Shown: positions 53,396 to 62,175, counted from the first letter of the stretch. The stretch: DNA of 64,000 bases from Nitrospira sp. MA-1 (GCA_032139905.1 JAQJDB010000006.1:186001-250000), one strand, 5' to 3'. Notes: a model not told the origin generated them from the sequence alone. A program made the numbers and translations.

Positions 53396-54382
53396 ATGTC
53401 TACTGCCGAGCCATCTGAAACTGAGCAAGAAATTCCCTGGACTGAAGAGGCTTCCTCTAGACTGGAACGCGCGCCTTTGTTCCTGAGAGGCATGGTGCGC
53501 CGTCTGGCAGAAAAAAAGGCCAAAGAATTAGGGTATGTAGAAATTACGGCGGAAATTCTAGACCAATTTAAGCAGCAAATGATGGGTTCGATGGGGGGCG
53601 CGGCAGGCATGACTCAGGCTGTCGAAGATATGGCTCAAGGCAAACTCCCCTGGACCGCAGAGGCGCGGAAGCGACTTGAGGCGGTACCAGAGTTCATGCG
53701 AAGCATGATTGGCAGGATTGCTGAAGATGTGGCCAAAGAACGTGGCCATATGGAAGTGAATGTGGAATTATTTGAAAAGGTTGAGGCCTTAGGTGATTTT
53801 CCGCTCGAGAAGAGCGTGCCTATGGAATGGACCGATGAAGCTTTGGCTTTGTTGAATAAACGCATTGAGGATTCACCTCCGATTGCCATGGAATTTGTGA
53901 CGGATATGTTAAAGCGGGACGCTGAGGATTTAGCCCGTGAGCAAGGGATCGTGAAGATTGATACCGAGACTTTGATTCGTCTTTGGGAGGCTCCGCCCAC
54001 TCAGGTGGCATGGACGGATGAGGCCTGGAAGCGTCTTCATACCTCACCTGATTTTGTCCGGAGCGGTATTCGAAAAGCTGCGGAACGCCGTGCGAGAAAA
54101 CTCGGGTTAAATACTATCGATTCTGAACACCTCACCACCTTTAGAAATGAAGCGATGATGAAAGCCGTCAAGCGGATTCGAAGTTTTGGCTATCAGGAAC
54201 TGACCTTTGATGCGTTTGGTGATGCCATGCAAAAAGTTAAACGACTAAAGGGGAATGAGCAGGCGGAACATCGTTTGGATGAGATCAGGGATTATATGAA
54301 GAAAAAGCCCGATGTAGGTTTATTGGGTGATGAACTGATGACCCGCTTCCGGAAATTTTTAAAAGGAGAAGGGAAGCTGTAA
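53396..54382 (+). CDS. Four-repeat PCP_red (protochlorophyllide reductase 57-kDa-like) domain protein
   Basis: 328 residues containing four copies of a roughly 50-residue helical unit that begins with a WT-x-E/D-A signature, at Trp 15, about 86, about 144 and about 206 (PWTEEASSRLERAP, PWTAEARKRLEAVP, EWTDEALALLNKR, AWTDEAWKRLHTSP). Each continues with a charged amphipathic pair and an ending like AEKKAKELGYVEIT. This is the PCP_red unit otherwise known from the end of the light-independent protochlorophyllide reductase subunit BchB. No catalytic domain or Cys ligand is present, so it is not a reductase. It lies 3 bp after the HU/IHF gene and is surely co-transcribed. The function is unknown. 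Confidence 0.8.
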   Translation: MSTAEPSETEQEIPWTEEASSRLERAPLFLRGMVRRLAEKKAKELGYVEITAEILDQFKQQMMGSMGGAAGMTQAVEDMAQGKLPWTAEARKRLEAVPEFMRSMIGRIAEDVAKERGHMEVNVELFEKVEALGDFPLEKSVPMEWTDEALALLNKRIEDSPPIAMEFVTDMLKRDAEDLAREQGIVKIDTETLIRLWEAPPTQVAWTDEAWKRLHTSPDFVRSGIRKAAERRARKLGLNTIDSEHLTTFRNEAMMKAVKRIRSFGYQELTFDAFGDAMQKVKRLKGNEQAEHRLDEIRDYMKKKPDVGLLGDELMTRFRKFLKGEGKL

Positions 54383-54445
54383 CTGGTTTTGATCCTTCCT
54401 GTTTTAGTTGTGACGCTTGGAAATCATCCGGAAATTGCCCTCTTC

Positions 54446-55069
54446 TTACTTCCCCTGAGCCCCTTCTTTCGCAAGTTGATCGACAAGATCATTTTCTGGA
54501 TTCCCGGAGTGAGCCTTCACTTTGACCCAATGAATAGAGATGCCTGATTCGATGACCGTCCGAGCGTAGGCTTCGGTAAACGGCAGTTTGGTGCGCCAGG
54601 CTCCGGTTACCCAACTTTCCAATCCTTGGTAATCAAAGTAGATCGTCATTTCTGTAATCCCTTGGGATTGACACCATTTGACAGCTTTGAGGATGGCAAG
54701 AATTTCACCAGCGACATTTCGGTGGTTCATGGCAGATCGCGGAATGTCGTTCCCCTTGTCCCGATAAATTTCTACACCATTTTTTTTGGCCAGTAACCCC
54801 CATCCCAGTCGAAGAGAGCCATCTTTTTGTGTGAAGCAGGATCCATCTACCCAAACTTCTATCGTCGAAGGCGATGTTGTTTCTGCTGCAACTGGCTTGT
54901 TCTTGATTGGTTCACTGCTTAAACGAAAAGAAAGAAATGCTTCAGCTTCTGCTCGGGTGGGGAAAGCTTTATATTCGGCTCCTGGAAAATGATGTACTTG
55001 GGCACGGCAGGCATCCCAACTCTCAAAAATTCCTTTTGTGCGTCCGCGGCGAACGGCATAGAATTTCAT
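54446..55069 (-). CDS. rnhA: Ribonuclease H1 with N-terminal viroplasmin-like domain
   Basis: 207 residues. Residues 1-45 are the hybrid-binding/caulimovirus viroplasmin-like domain (KFYAVRRGRTKGIFESWDAC, YKAFPTRAEAEAFL). After a linker, the RNase H domain has the metal-binding residues Asp (VWVDGSCF), Glu (NVAGEILAIL), Asp (IYFDYQGLESW) and a C-terminal Asp (NDLVDQLAKEG). It removes RNA from RNA-DNA hybrids. It is convergent with the PCP_red gene. Confidence 0.93.
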   Translation of the reverse strand: MKFYAVRRGRTKGIFESWDACRAQVHHFPGAEYKAFPTRAEAEAFLSFRLSSEPIKNKPVAAETTSPSTIEVWVDGSCFTQKDGSLRLGWGLLAKKNGVEIYRDKGNDIPRSAMNHRNVAGEILAILKAVKWCQSQGITEMTIYFDYQGLESWVTGAWRTKLPFTEAYARTVIESGISIHWVKVKAHSGNPENDLVDQLAKEGAQGK

Positions 55070-55162
55070 GAAGGCTTAGCGTGTGGTGCATTCACAACGT
55101 AGATCTTTTTGCTACGAATACTGTTGACCGGGTATTTCTCATAACGATTGTTTCTTAATTTT

Positions 55163-56350
55163 CTACTGTCTGACTCCGCCTTGTAGTGCTTTTATTCTAT
55201 TTTTAGCCAAGTCAACTTTTGTCGCTTCCTCTGGATTGTTCCCCGCCAGTATCAAGAAAGTTTCATATTCTTGAATGGCGCGTTTGGGGTTATGGGATTC
55301 GTAAGCCTCAGCCAAATTGAATCGGGCCTGAGCATAGTTTGGCTGCAAGGCCAAAGCCTTTTCATAGGTTTCGATAGCCTTGGGTAATTTTCCAAGTTCC
55401 GTCAGGACTGAGCCGTAACTATTTAGGATGACTGCTGAGTATGGCTGGATGGTCAGGGCCTGCTCTAATGTAGTTGTGGCTTCTGTAAGTCTACCCATGC
55501 TTCGTAAGGCCAACCCAAGACGATGGTGGGCTTCCGCCAACTGTTTCGGATCAGATAATCCATATTGAATAGCTTTTTGATAAGCGTCCAAGGCTATTTC
55601 TGGCTGCTTGTTGCCGCACGACGCAAATAGGGCGATCTCCCCTCTGGCAAATTGCTGAAGTCCTAAAAATTCCTTTTCCGATTCTGATTGTCCACTTGGG
55701 TTTGGGGGTTCTTTCTCCGAGGAATCCGGATCTTTAATATAGGAGAGAAATTTTGAATGACTGCCATCTAAAAGCGTTTCATAGGGATCAAGAACGAAAA
55801 CTGCCATGACCAGTTGGTCCTGTTTCCCATTGGTGTGTCGCATGAAATATTGATGGGTGGTCGTGGCTTCTCCCGTCCGGTGTAGAGTGCCAGAATCGGG
55901 TGTTTGCTCTTTTAAGAGTTGGGAAGAATGAAAAAAGAATTCACGAGCCGGGGGTAATTGCGCCAGAGTATGACGGAGGGTCGGATAATCTTCTAAGGAA
56001 AGGCCAAGCGGGAATACGGTGATGACCCCCACAAGGGTCTGGTCTTCATTGAACATGAACCATTGTGCTTGTTTGTTGGGTGATGCAGTTTCACGAAAGA
56101 TTTCCTTGCCTCCGCCCCATGGAGATCCCTGCATCCCTGGTTGCAGCCAAGTCCTTTGAGCCTCTGCTTTGGTTTGGCACAAAGTGGCCTTTCCTAAGAG
56201 ATTGAGGTCGCTTTCCGAAGGCGGAAGGTTCGAGGGAGGTGGGGTGCTGGCGCAATGTGGGAGTAAGCAAAAAAGCGCAATCGCTTTGAAGGAAATTGCC
56301 GGCTTTTTGCGGAGTCGATTGTGATGGTTGATCGATTTTACCATTATCAC
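55163..56350 (-). CDS. TPR-repeat protein, probably exported
   Basis: 395 residues. An N-terminal hydrophobic stretch (about residues 19-31) ends in HCAS, a possible but weak lipoprotein or signal site. Residues about 45-220 form an unidentified domain (QTKAEAQRTWLQPGM, TLVGVITVFPLGLS). At least four TPR units follow (about 240-385: LAEAHHRLGLALRSMGRL, AVILNSYGSVLTELGKL, AQARFNLAEAYESHNP). TPR proteins serve as assembly scaffolds. The first codon could be ATG 56350 or 56344. No operon partner is evident. Confidence 0.75.
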   Translation of the reverse strand: MIMVKSINHHNRLRKKPAISFKAIALFCLLPHCASTPPPSNLPPSESDLNLLGKATLCQTKAEAQRTWLQPGMQGSPWGGGKEIFRETASPNKQAQWFMFNEDQTLVGVITVFPLGLSLEDYPTLRHTLAQLPPAREFFFHSSQLLKEQTPDSGTLHRTGEATTTHQYFMRHTNGKQDQLVMAVFVLDPYETLLDGSHSKFLSYIKDPDSSEKEPPNPSGQSESEKEFLGLQQFARGEIALFASCGNKQPEIALDAYQKAIQYGLSDPKQLAEAHHRLGLALRSMGRLTEATTTLEQALTIQPYSAVILNSYGSVLTELGKLPKAIETYEKALALQPNYAQARFNLAEAYESHNPKRAIQEYETFLILAGNNPEEATKVDLAKNRIKALQGGVRQ

Positions 56351-56523
56351 CGTCTCTTGGGGATGGATGGTCGATTGGTTGAAGGGAAGGGTGACTTGGG
56401 TGCTAGAGTCCGAATTTAATTGTGAGTGACAAATGCGGAATCAAGAAGGTCTCCATCCTACTTGCGATGGCGCGACTCACAACTATGCCGAAAAGGAATT
56501 GATTCAGAAAAGTTGCAATACCA

Positions 56524-56598
56524 TGGTGGGCGATACTGGGATCGAACCAGTGGCCTCTTCCGTGTGAAGGAAGCGCTCTTCCACTGAGCTAATCGCCC
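56524..56598 (-). tRNA. tRNA-Val (CAC)
   Basis: On the minus strand a full cloverleaf reads GGGCGATT...ATCGCCC, discriminator A and encoded CCA. The anticodon arm is CTTCC-TTCACAC-GGAAG, giving anticodon CAC for codon GTG. The D-arm (AGCTCAGTGGAAGAGC) and T-arm (CACTGGTTCGATCCCAGTA) are regular. Confidence 0.95.
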
Positions 56599-56665
56599 GC
56601 GGGAGGCAATTTATCACAATGCTAGGAAGGGAGCAACGAATTCCGAGGGGGCGGCATTGCTTTTC

Positions 56666-56695
56666 TTGACGGTTGGAGAAAGTGTGGAGTAGGCT
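56666..56695 (+). promoter_or_regulatory. Possible promoter before pup
   Basis: TTGACG at 56666-56671 is followed after 18 bases by TAGGCT at 56690-56695, about 40 bp before the pup start. The -10 is poor, so this is tentative. Confidence 0.3.
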
Positions 56696-56735
56696 GAAGA
56701 GAGGGGTTTCATAGACTTGACCAAGGAGGTGCACC

Positions 56736-56939
56736 ATGGACAAGCAAGAGCGGAAAAATGAATCTCGAAAACCGAGCTCTCCAAAAGAATCAGAGGATGT
56801 TCGAGCAGATCCGAGTGTTGCGGAAACCGGCCAGCGCTTAAAAGAAGAAATGGATGAGCTGGTTGATGAAATTGATAAAGTGTTAGAAGAGAATGCAGCT
56901 GAATTTGTCAAAAACTATGTACAAAAAGGTGGGGAATAG
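56736..56939 (+). CDS. pup: Prokaryotic ubiquitin-like protein Pup
   Basis: 67 residues with a perfect AAGGAGGT six bases before the ATG. The N-terminal half is polar and disordered (Lys, Glu, Ser). The C-terminal half has the Pup helix pattern MDELVDEIDKVLEEN and the end FVKNYVQKGGE. Pup is attached by its C-terminal Glu to Lys of target proteins by PafA, and the tagged protein goes to the proteasome ATPase. Since the last residue is already Glu, no deamidation by Dop would be required. No proteasome, pafA or dop gene is in this window; the gene lies between tRNA-Val (opposite strand) and rel. Confidence 0.88.
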   Translation: MDKQERKNESRKPSSPKESEDVRADPSVAETGQRLKEEMDELVDEIDKVLEENAAEFVKNYVQKGGE

Positions 56940-57271
56940 ATGCGTAAGATTCGTTGACTTCTAAAATCATTACCTGCCCTCTTCTACTCGCCAGACATTC
57001 TAGAGCCATTGCTGTTCCCTGTTTCTTTTATCGTCATTTCTGAGTGAGGCTCTCAGGCCTCTCAACTACTCGCATATTATTATTGCTGGTTCGGTGCGAT
57101 GAATCCGCTCTTGGATGATGTATCTCTTAAGTGAGGGCAATTGCACCTCTTTCTTTTATTCCGCCGAGGGCGGATCGCCGCATCTGGAATGAAAAAACAG
57201 CATTTTTCTCTCTTTTTTGTTATGATTCATTGACAATGCCGTGAGACACTTTGATGAAGGACTGAAAAAAA
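56940..57271. other. Intergenic region upstream of rel
   Basis: 332 bases without a gene. A short perfect hairpin (TCCGCC-GAG-GGCGGA at 57160-57174) has no T-run. An extended -10 like TGTTATGAT at 57218-57226 could start the rel transcript; no good -35 accompanies it. Confidence 0.4.
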
Positions 57272-59446
57272 ATGGGCGCGACGCACTTGACGGATATTGA
57301 ACAGCTTATGGATCAGGTAAAAGCCTATTATCCTGAGGCTGATACCAACTTTATCAGACGAGCTTATGACTATTCTGCGAAAGCGCATGATGGTCAGACT
57401 CGACAAACCGGTGAACCCTATGTTCAGCATCCGTTAGCAGTCGCTGGGATTTTAACTTTTCTAAAATTGGACGTTCCCGCGATTGTTGCTGGGCTATTAC
57501 ATGACACTCTCGAAGATACCGTAGCGACCAGAGCCGAGTTAGAAAAAGAATTTGGAAGTGACGTGGCTCGTTTAGTCGAGGGTGTGACAAAAATCGGGCA
57601 AATTCCTTTTAAAACTGATGAAGAGAAGCAAGCGGAAAATTTCCGTAAAATGGTTCTCTCTATGGCCGATGATATTCGAGTGGTGTTTATCAAATTAGCG
57701 GACCGACTGCATAATATGCAGACCCTTGAAGCCTTATCGGACGAGAGACGAAAAAAAATTGCGCAAGAAACCATGGAAATTTATGCGCCTCTAGCCAATC
57801 GACTTGGTATGAGTTGGATTAAACAGCAGCTAGAGGATCTGTGTTTCCAGTATTTGGAACCGGATGCCTGGTCTCATTTGAAGTTACGTTTGGCCAAAAA
57901 GGATGAGGAGCGACAGGAATATATTCAATCCCTGATTCACCTGGCTCAGCAGGCACTCTTGAGCGTCGGACTGCCGGGACAGATTGATGGGCGACCCAAG
58001 CATCTCTTTAGCATTTATCAGAAAATGGAGCGCCGGTCGGTATCTTTTGATGAAATTTTTGATTTGACGGCTGTTCGCATTGTGACGGATACCAAAATGA
58101 ATTGTTACGCCATATTGGGCTTGCTGCATTCCATTTGGCCTCCCGTCCCTGGTCGCTTTAAAGACTACGTCGCGACTCCACGTTCAAACTTATATCAATC
58201 GTTGCATACGACGGTGGTAGGCCCACAAGGCGAGTATGTGGAATTCCAAATTCGGACGGCGGATATGCATCGAATTAATGAATACGGTGTAGCAGCCCAT
58301 TGGTTGTATAAGGAACCAGGGAAAGTTGGCGGACGGGACGAACAGGTGTTCAGTTGGCTCAGGCAGTTTGTGGAATGGCATAAGGACCTTGCCGATAACC
58401 GTCAGTTTATGGATTCGGTTAAGTTGGATTTATTCCATGACGTGGTGTTTGTGTTTACCCCAACAGGGGAAGTGCGGGAGATTCCTGTCGGGGCCACCCC
58501 TTTAGACTTTGCATATGCGATTCATACGGAAATCGGAGATCATTGTGTCGGGGCAAAAATTAATGGGAAATTAGTTCCACTTCGTTATCAGTTAAGCAGT
58601 GGGGATATGGTAGAAATTCTAACTTCCCCGTCGCAGGTGCCTCATCGCGGGTGGCTGAAATTTGTCCGAACTTCACGGGCTAAAACCAAAATCAAGCATT
58701 GGTTTAAGGTTGAAGAGCAAAAGCGGGCACTGGAACTTGGTCGACGTTTGTTGGAACAAGAATTTCGGCGACACAATCTTCCCGTCGCGCAATCGTTAAA
58801 ATCGGAACGCCTCTCGTCAATGGCTAAGGCAAAGGGCAGTGAAACGGTGGACGAATTAATTCGGCAGGTTGGATTTGGCCGGTTGTCCCCGGATCAAATT
58901 GTCAGTCATTTTTACGAAGGGGCTGAACAAGGGCCTTCGCCTTCCCCGAAAGGTGTCCCTCTCTTCCCTCAGCAAAAAATGCCAGGTCTCCTTCGGGAGG
59001 GATCTGTAAAGTTTGGGGGAACCAAAGACGTCTTGATGCAACTTTCCAAGTGTTGTAAGCCTGTTCCCGGTGAGCCGATTCGTGGATACATTACTCGTGG
59101 GAGGGGATTGACTATTCATGCGATCGATTGTCCGAACTTTCAGTCATTAGAATGGGATCACAATCGATTGGTGGAGGTTGAGTGGGATTCGGAGCTTGAT
59201 GGCACCCATTCAGTGGAAGTGTCAGTTTTAACCCTGGATCGAACGGGAGTCTTGGCTAAGGTTTCCGCTGGAATTTCTCAGTGTCAAGCCAACATTACCA
59301 GGGCAGAGATTTCTACCAGGGAGGATAGAAAAGCCGTGTTAGATTTTGTCATCGAAGTTAAAAATACTGCACACCTTGAACTTATACTACAAGAGATCCA
59401 ACGGGTTGACGGCATTCTTTCTGCCAAGCGGGTGAGAGGGTGGTAA
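57272..59446 (+). CDS. rel: Bifunctional (p)ppGpp synthetase/hydrolase (Rel/SpoT)
   Basis: 724 residues, standard length. The HD hydrolase domain (about 25-190) is intact: AHDGQTRQTGEPYVQHP and HDTLEDT. The synthetase domain (about 235-350) has the RFKD motif typical of bifunctional enzymes, not the EFDD of RelA, plus SLHTTVVGPQGEYVEFQIRT. TGS (about 385-450: VFVFTPTGEVREIP), helical, zinc-finger-like (CCKPVPG) and ACT (about 650-724) domains follow. It controls the stringent response in the cytoplasm. It appears to be transcribed alone. Confidence 0.95.
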   Translation: MGATHLTDIEQLMDQVKAYYPEADTNFIRRAYDYSAKAHDGQTRQTGEPYVQHPLAVAGILTFLKLDVPAIVAGLLHDTLEDTVATRAELEKEFGSDVARLVEGVTKIGQIPFKTDEEKQAENFRKMVLSMADDIRVVFIKLADRLHNMQTLEALSDERRKKIAQETMEIYAPLANRLGMSWIKQQLEDLCFQYLEPDAWSHLKLRLAKKDEERQEYIQSLIHLAQQALLSVGLPGQIDGRPKHLFSIYQKMERRSVSFDEIFDLTAVRIVTDTKMNCYAILGLLHSIWPPVPGRFKDYVATPRSNLYQSLHTTVVGPQGEYVEFQIRTADMHRINEYGVAAHWLYKEPGKVGGRDEQVFSWLRQFVEWHKDLADNRQFMDSVKLDLFHDVVFVFTPTGEVREIPVGATPLDFAYAIHTEIGDHCVGAKINGKLVPLRYQLSSGDMVEILTSPSQVPHRGWLKFVRTSRAKTKIKHWFKVEEQKRALELGRRLLEQEFRRHNLPVAQSLKSERLSSMAKAKGSETVDELIRQVGFGRLSPDQIVSHFYEGAEQGPSPSPKGVPLFPQQKMPGLLREGSVKFGGTKDVLMQLSKCCKPVPGEPIRGYITRGRGLTIHAIDCPNFQSLEWDHNRLVEVEWDSELDGTHSVEVSVLTLDRTGVLAKVSAGISQCQANITRAEISTREDRKAVLDFVIEVKNTAHLELILQEIQRVDGILSAKRVRGW

Positions 59447-59463
59447 GTGAATGGTAGGCGCAG

Positions 59464-60009
59464 TTAGGAGGGATTGAGGTTCTGGGAAGGCAGGGAAATT
59501 GTGAGTCGGCTTCCTGGTTGGAGTTGGAACTTTTCTGCTGTTCCGGCATTGAGTTCAAGGACCTGCCAGGACTGTTTGTACGAATAGTGGCGTGGGCAGT
59601 GGTCATCTACCCTCGTGCAAATTGGGACGTTTGCTTCAATGTGAATAATGGTTCCCTTTTGGTCCAGCCATAAAATATCCAGCGGGATTTTTGTGTTCTT
59701 CATCCAAAAGGTCCAATACCCCAATTCTGGGAAAATAAATAACATGCCATGATTTTCATCCATGGCGGTCCGATACATCAGTCCTTGAGCTCTTTTATCC
59801 AGCGTGTCTGCCACCTCGGCAAAAATAATTTCTCCATTGGGTGTCGCGATGTGAGCAAGGCCCTTTGCCTGTCGATCATTTATTTCCCCAAAAGCGTTTA
59901 AGTAAGATCCAATGATTAGCCCCATGCATAAGCAAGAAGGAATGACGACGATCCAAGTTAGAAATTTCGGCCGCTTTCTCTGCTGGCTTGGTAGGTGAGG
60001 GCGTTTCAT
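59464..60009 (-). CDS. DUF192 family exported protein
   Basis: 181 residues from ATG 60007-60009; the frame extends to 60114, but that part covers the strong promoter of the opposite tRNA-tuf unit, so the short form is right. One hydrophobic helix (about residues 18-38) is a signal or anchor. The DUF192 domain has LDKRAQGLMYRTAMDENHGML, FIFPELGYWTFWMKNTKIPL and the ending VLELNAGTAEKFQLQPG. The family's role is unknown. It is convergent with rel. Confidence 0.85.
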   Translation of the reverse strand: MKRPHLPSQQRKRPKFLTWIVVIPSCLCMGLIIGSYLNAFGEINDRQAKGLAHIATPNGEIIFAEVADTLDKRAQGLMYRTAMDENHGMLFIFPELGYWTFWMKNTKIPLDILWLDQKGTIIHIEANVPICTRVDDHCPRHYSYKQSWQVLELNAGTAEKFQLQPGSRLTISLPSQNLNPS

Positions 60010-60101
60010 GAGGAAATCCATTATTTCATGAATGTGGCTTGGGGAGAAAGGATTTGTCAAATAAGGCATTTTCCTGTCTGAAAAAATGCAGGACAAGGGT
60101 C

Positions 60102-60130
60102 TTGACCAGACCATATTTGGAAATTATAAT
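60102..60130 (+). promoter_or_regulatory. Sigma70 promoter of the tRNA-tuf transcription unit
   Basis: TTGACC at 60102-60107 and a perfect TATAAT at 60125-60130 are separated by 17 bases. It lies about 190 bp before tRNA-Tyr and faces the tRNA-Tyr/Gly/Thr-tuf cluster, which must be highly expressed. Confidence 0.8.
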
Positions 60131-60318
60131 GATTCGTTTACAAGAAGAGTGAATTTGTTCCGCTCCTGTTTTTAGAACAAAACGCGAATGTTGTTGTTGA
60201 TCTGTACATGCAGGGGCTAATTTCTGCCTTGTTTGTCTTCACTTCAAAAAGATCTTCATCAAATTCCATGATGTAATTCCAAAGCGGGTTAAGTAGAAGA
60301 CGGTCCTACTCATTCGAA

Positions 60319-60403
60319 GGGCAGGTACCCAAGCGGTCAACGGGGGCAGACTGTAAATCTGCTGCCATCGGCTTCCAAGGTTCGAACCCTTGCCTGCCCA
60401 CCA
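60319..60403 (+). tRNA. tRNA-Tyr (GTA)
   Basis: An 85-base type II tRNA with a long variable arm. The acceptor GGGCAGG pairs with CCTGCCC, followed by A and encoded CCA. The anticodon arm is CAGA-CTGTAAA-TCTG, anticodon GTA. It is the first of three tRNAs before tuf. Confidence 0.95.
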
Positions 60404-60494
60404 TGACCGAATGAAAAGGACGGGATCTAATGGTTACCTGGAAAATTTTTGTAGAAAGTGATGTTTTTGCAATATATAGGTATTAAACCAAGCT

Positions 60495-60569
60495 GCGGGC
60501 GTAGCTCAGTGGTAGAGTTCCAGCCTTCCAAGCTGGCTGTCGCGGGTTCAAATCCCGTCGCCCGCTCCA
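60495..60569 (+). tRNA. tRNA-Gly (TCC)
   Basis: GCGGGCG pairs with CGCCCGC, then T and encoded CCA. The anticodon arm CCAGC-CTTCCAA-GCTGG gives TCC. The D-arm and T-arm (CGCGGGTTCAAATCCCGTCG) are regular. Confidence 0.96.
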
Positions 60570-60638
60570 TTGTTACTGGGTGGGCTTAGATTTGTGTGCT
60601 TTTTTGAGGCGAAGATCTTTTCGAGTGAGTGGTGTAGA

Positions 60639-60714
60639 GCCCATGTAGCTCAGTTGGTAGAGCACGTCCTTGGTAAGGACGAGGTCACGCGTTCGATCCG
60701 CGTCGTGGGCTCCA
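60639..60714 (+). tRNA. tRNA-Thr (GGT)
   Basis: GCCCATG pairs with CGTGGGC (one T-G pair), followed by T and encoded CCA. The anticodon arm CGTCC-TTGGTAA-GGACG gives GGT. It ends 52 bp before the tuf start, the classical tRNA-Thr/tuf order. Confidence 0.96.
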
Positions 60715-60766
60715 GCAACGATAAAATTTTAAATTATTGCGTATAGCATTAAGGAAGAGGTAGGGC

Positions 60767-61972
60767 ATGGCGAAGGCGAAGTTTGAGCGGAAGAAGCCGC
60801 ATGTCAATGTGGGAACGATCGGGCATGTCGACCATGGCAAGACGACATTGACCTCGGCCTTGACGAAGGTGATGGGCGATACGGGGAAGGCCAAATTTAT
60901 TCCCTATGATGAGGTGGCCAAGGCGAGTGAGAGCCAGGGGCGACGGGATCCGACCAAAATTCTGACCATTGCCATCTCCCATGTGGAATATGAAACGGAT
61001 AATCGGCATTATGCGCACGTCGACTGCCCGGGGCATGCGGATTATGTGAAGAATATGATTACGGGGGCGGCGCAGATGGACGGCGCGATTTTGGTGGTGA
61101 GTGCCGCTGATGGGCCGATGCCGCAAACGCGGGAGCATATTTTGTTGGCGCGGCAGGTCGGGGTGCCCTTTATTGTGGTCTTTTTGAATAAAGCGGACAA
61201 GGTTGAAGATAAAGAGTTGTTGGAGTTGGTGGAATTGGAAGTGCGGGAGTTGCTCACGAAGTATGGCTTCCCGGGCGATGATGTGCCGGTGGTCATTGGG
61301 TCCGCGATCAAGGCGATTGAGGGGGATCAGAGTGAAGTGGGGGTCCCGTCGATTATGCGCTTATTGGAGGCCGTCGATAGCTATATCCCGACCCCGCAGC
61401 GGGCCATTGACAAGCCGTTTCTCATGCCGATTGAAGATGTCTTTACGATTAGCGGTCGGGGGACGGTGGTGACGGGCCGGGTGGAGCGCGGGGTGGTCAA
61501 GGTGGGGGATGAAATTGAGATTGTGGGGCTGAGGCCGACGCAGACGACGATTGTCACGGGCGTGGAAATGTTCCGGAAGGTGTTGGATGAGGGGCAGGCG
61601 GGTGACAATATTGGGGCGCTGTTGCGGGGTACGAAGAAAGAGGATGTGGAGCGGGGTATGGTGTTAGCCAAGCCGAAGAGTATTACGCCGCATACGAAAT
61701 TCAAAGCGGAAGTGTATATTTTGACGAAGGATGAGGGCGGGCGGCATACGCCGTTTTTTAATGGGTATCGTCCGCAGTTTTACTTCCGGACGACGGATGT
61801 CACGGGGGTGGTGCAATTAAACCCGGGGGTGGAGATGGTGATGCCGGGGGATAATGTGTCGTTTGAGGGGGAATTGATCTCCCCGATTGCCATGGAGCAA
61901 GGGGTGCGATTTGCAGTGCGAGAAGGGGGCCGAACGGTGGGAGCCGGGGTGGTCACGGAAATCGTCGCGTAA
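60767..61972 (+). CDS. tuf: Elongation factor Tu with atypical switch I
   Basis: 401 residues. It delivers aminoacyl-tRNA to the ribosome with GTP. The P-loop [35 protein letters not shown], the NKAD guanine site ([10 protein letters not shown]) and the beta-barrel domains 2 and 3 are standard. The switch I segment (residues 47-72) is not: it reads [21 protein letters not shown] where nearly all EF-Tu have EEKARGITI-NTA-HVE. It is five residues longer; a Thr aligned with the GTP-sensing Thr remains (residue 67), but the preceding Arg-Gly is Lys-Ile. Codon use is strongly skewed, as expected for a highly expressed gene. GGAAGAGGT precedes the ATG. Confidence 0.93.
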   Translation: MAKAKFERKKPHVNVGTIGHVDHGKTTLTSALTKVMGDTGKAKFIPYDEVAKASESQGRRDPTKILTIAISHVEYETDNRHYAHVDCPGHADYVKNMITGAAQMDGAILVVSAADGPMPQTREHILLARQVGVPFIVVFLNKADKVEDKELLELVELEVRELLTKYGFPGDDVPVVIGSAIKAIEGDQSEVGVPSIMRLLEAVDSYIPTPQRAIDKPFLMPIEDVFTISGRGTVVTGRVERGVVKVGDEIEIVGLRPTQTTIVTGVEMFRKVLDEGQAGDNIGALLRGTKKEDVERGMVLAKPKSITPHTKFKAEVYILTKDEGGRHTPFFNGYRPQFYFRTTDVTGVVQLNPGVEMVMPGDNVSFEGELISPIAMEQGVRFAVREGGRTVGAGVVTEIVA

Positions 61973-61990
61973 GAACATAGGGGTGTATCG

Positions 61991-62140
61991 ATGAGAGTCA
62001 TTATTTCTCTAGCGTGCGGAGATTGCAAACGTCGAAATTATTCGACAATGAAAAATAAGAAAAACGATCCAGATCGGTTGGAAGTTAAAAAATATTGCCG
62101 TTTTTGTCGAAAGCATAGCCCTCACAAAGAGGTGAAGTGA
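61991..62140 (+). CDS. rpmG: 50S ribosomal protein L33
   Basis: 49 residues, in the tuf-tRNA-Trp gap where rpmG normally lies. [19 protein letters not shown] and [15 protein letters not shown] contain two CxxC pairs, the zinc-binding form. ATG 61991 follows tuf by 18 bp. Confidence 0.95.
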   Translation: MRVIISLACGDCKRRNYSTMKNKKNDPDRLEVKKYCRFCRKHSPHKEVK

Positions 62141-62175
62141 TTGCTGGTATGGGTCTTAGGTTGCGTTCAGGTTGG

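Noticed and set aside
57160-57174. Perfect 6-bp hairpin before rel
   Set aside because: No T-run on either strand, so it is not a recognisable terminator; it could be chance.
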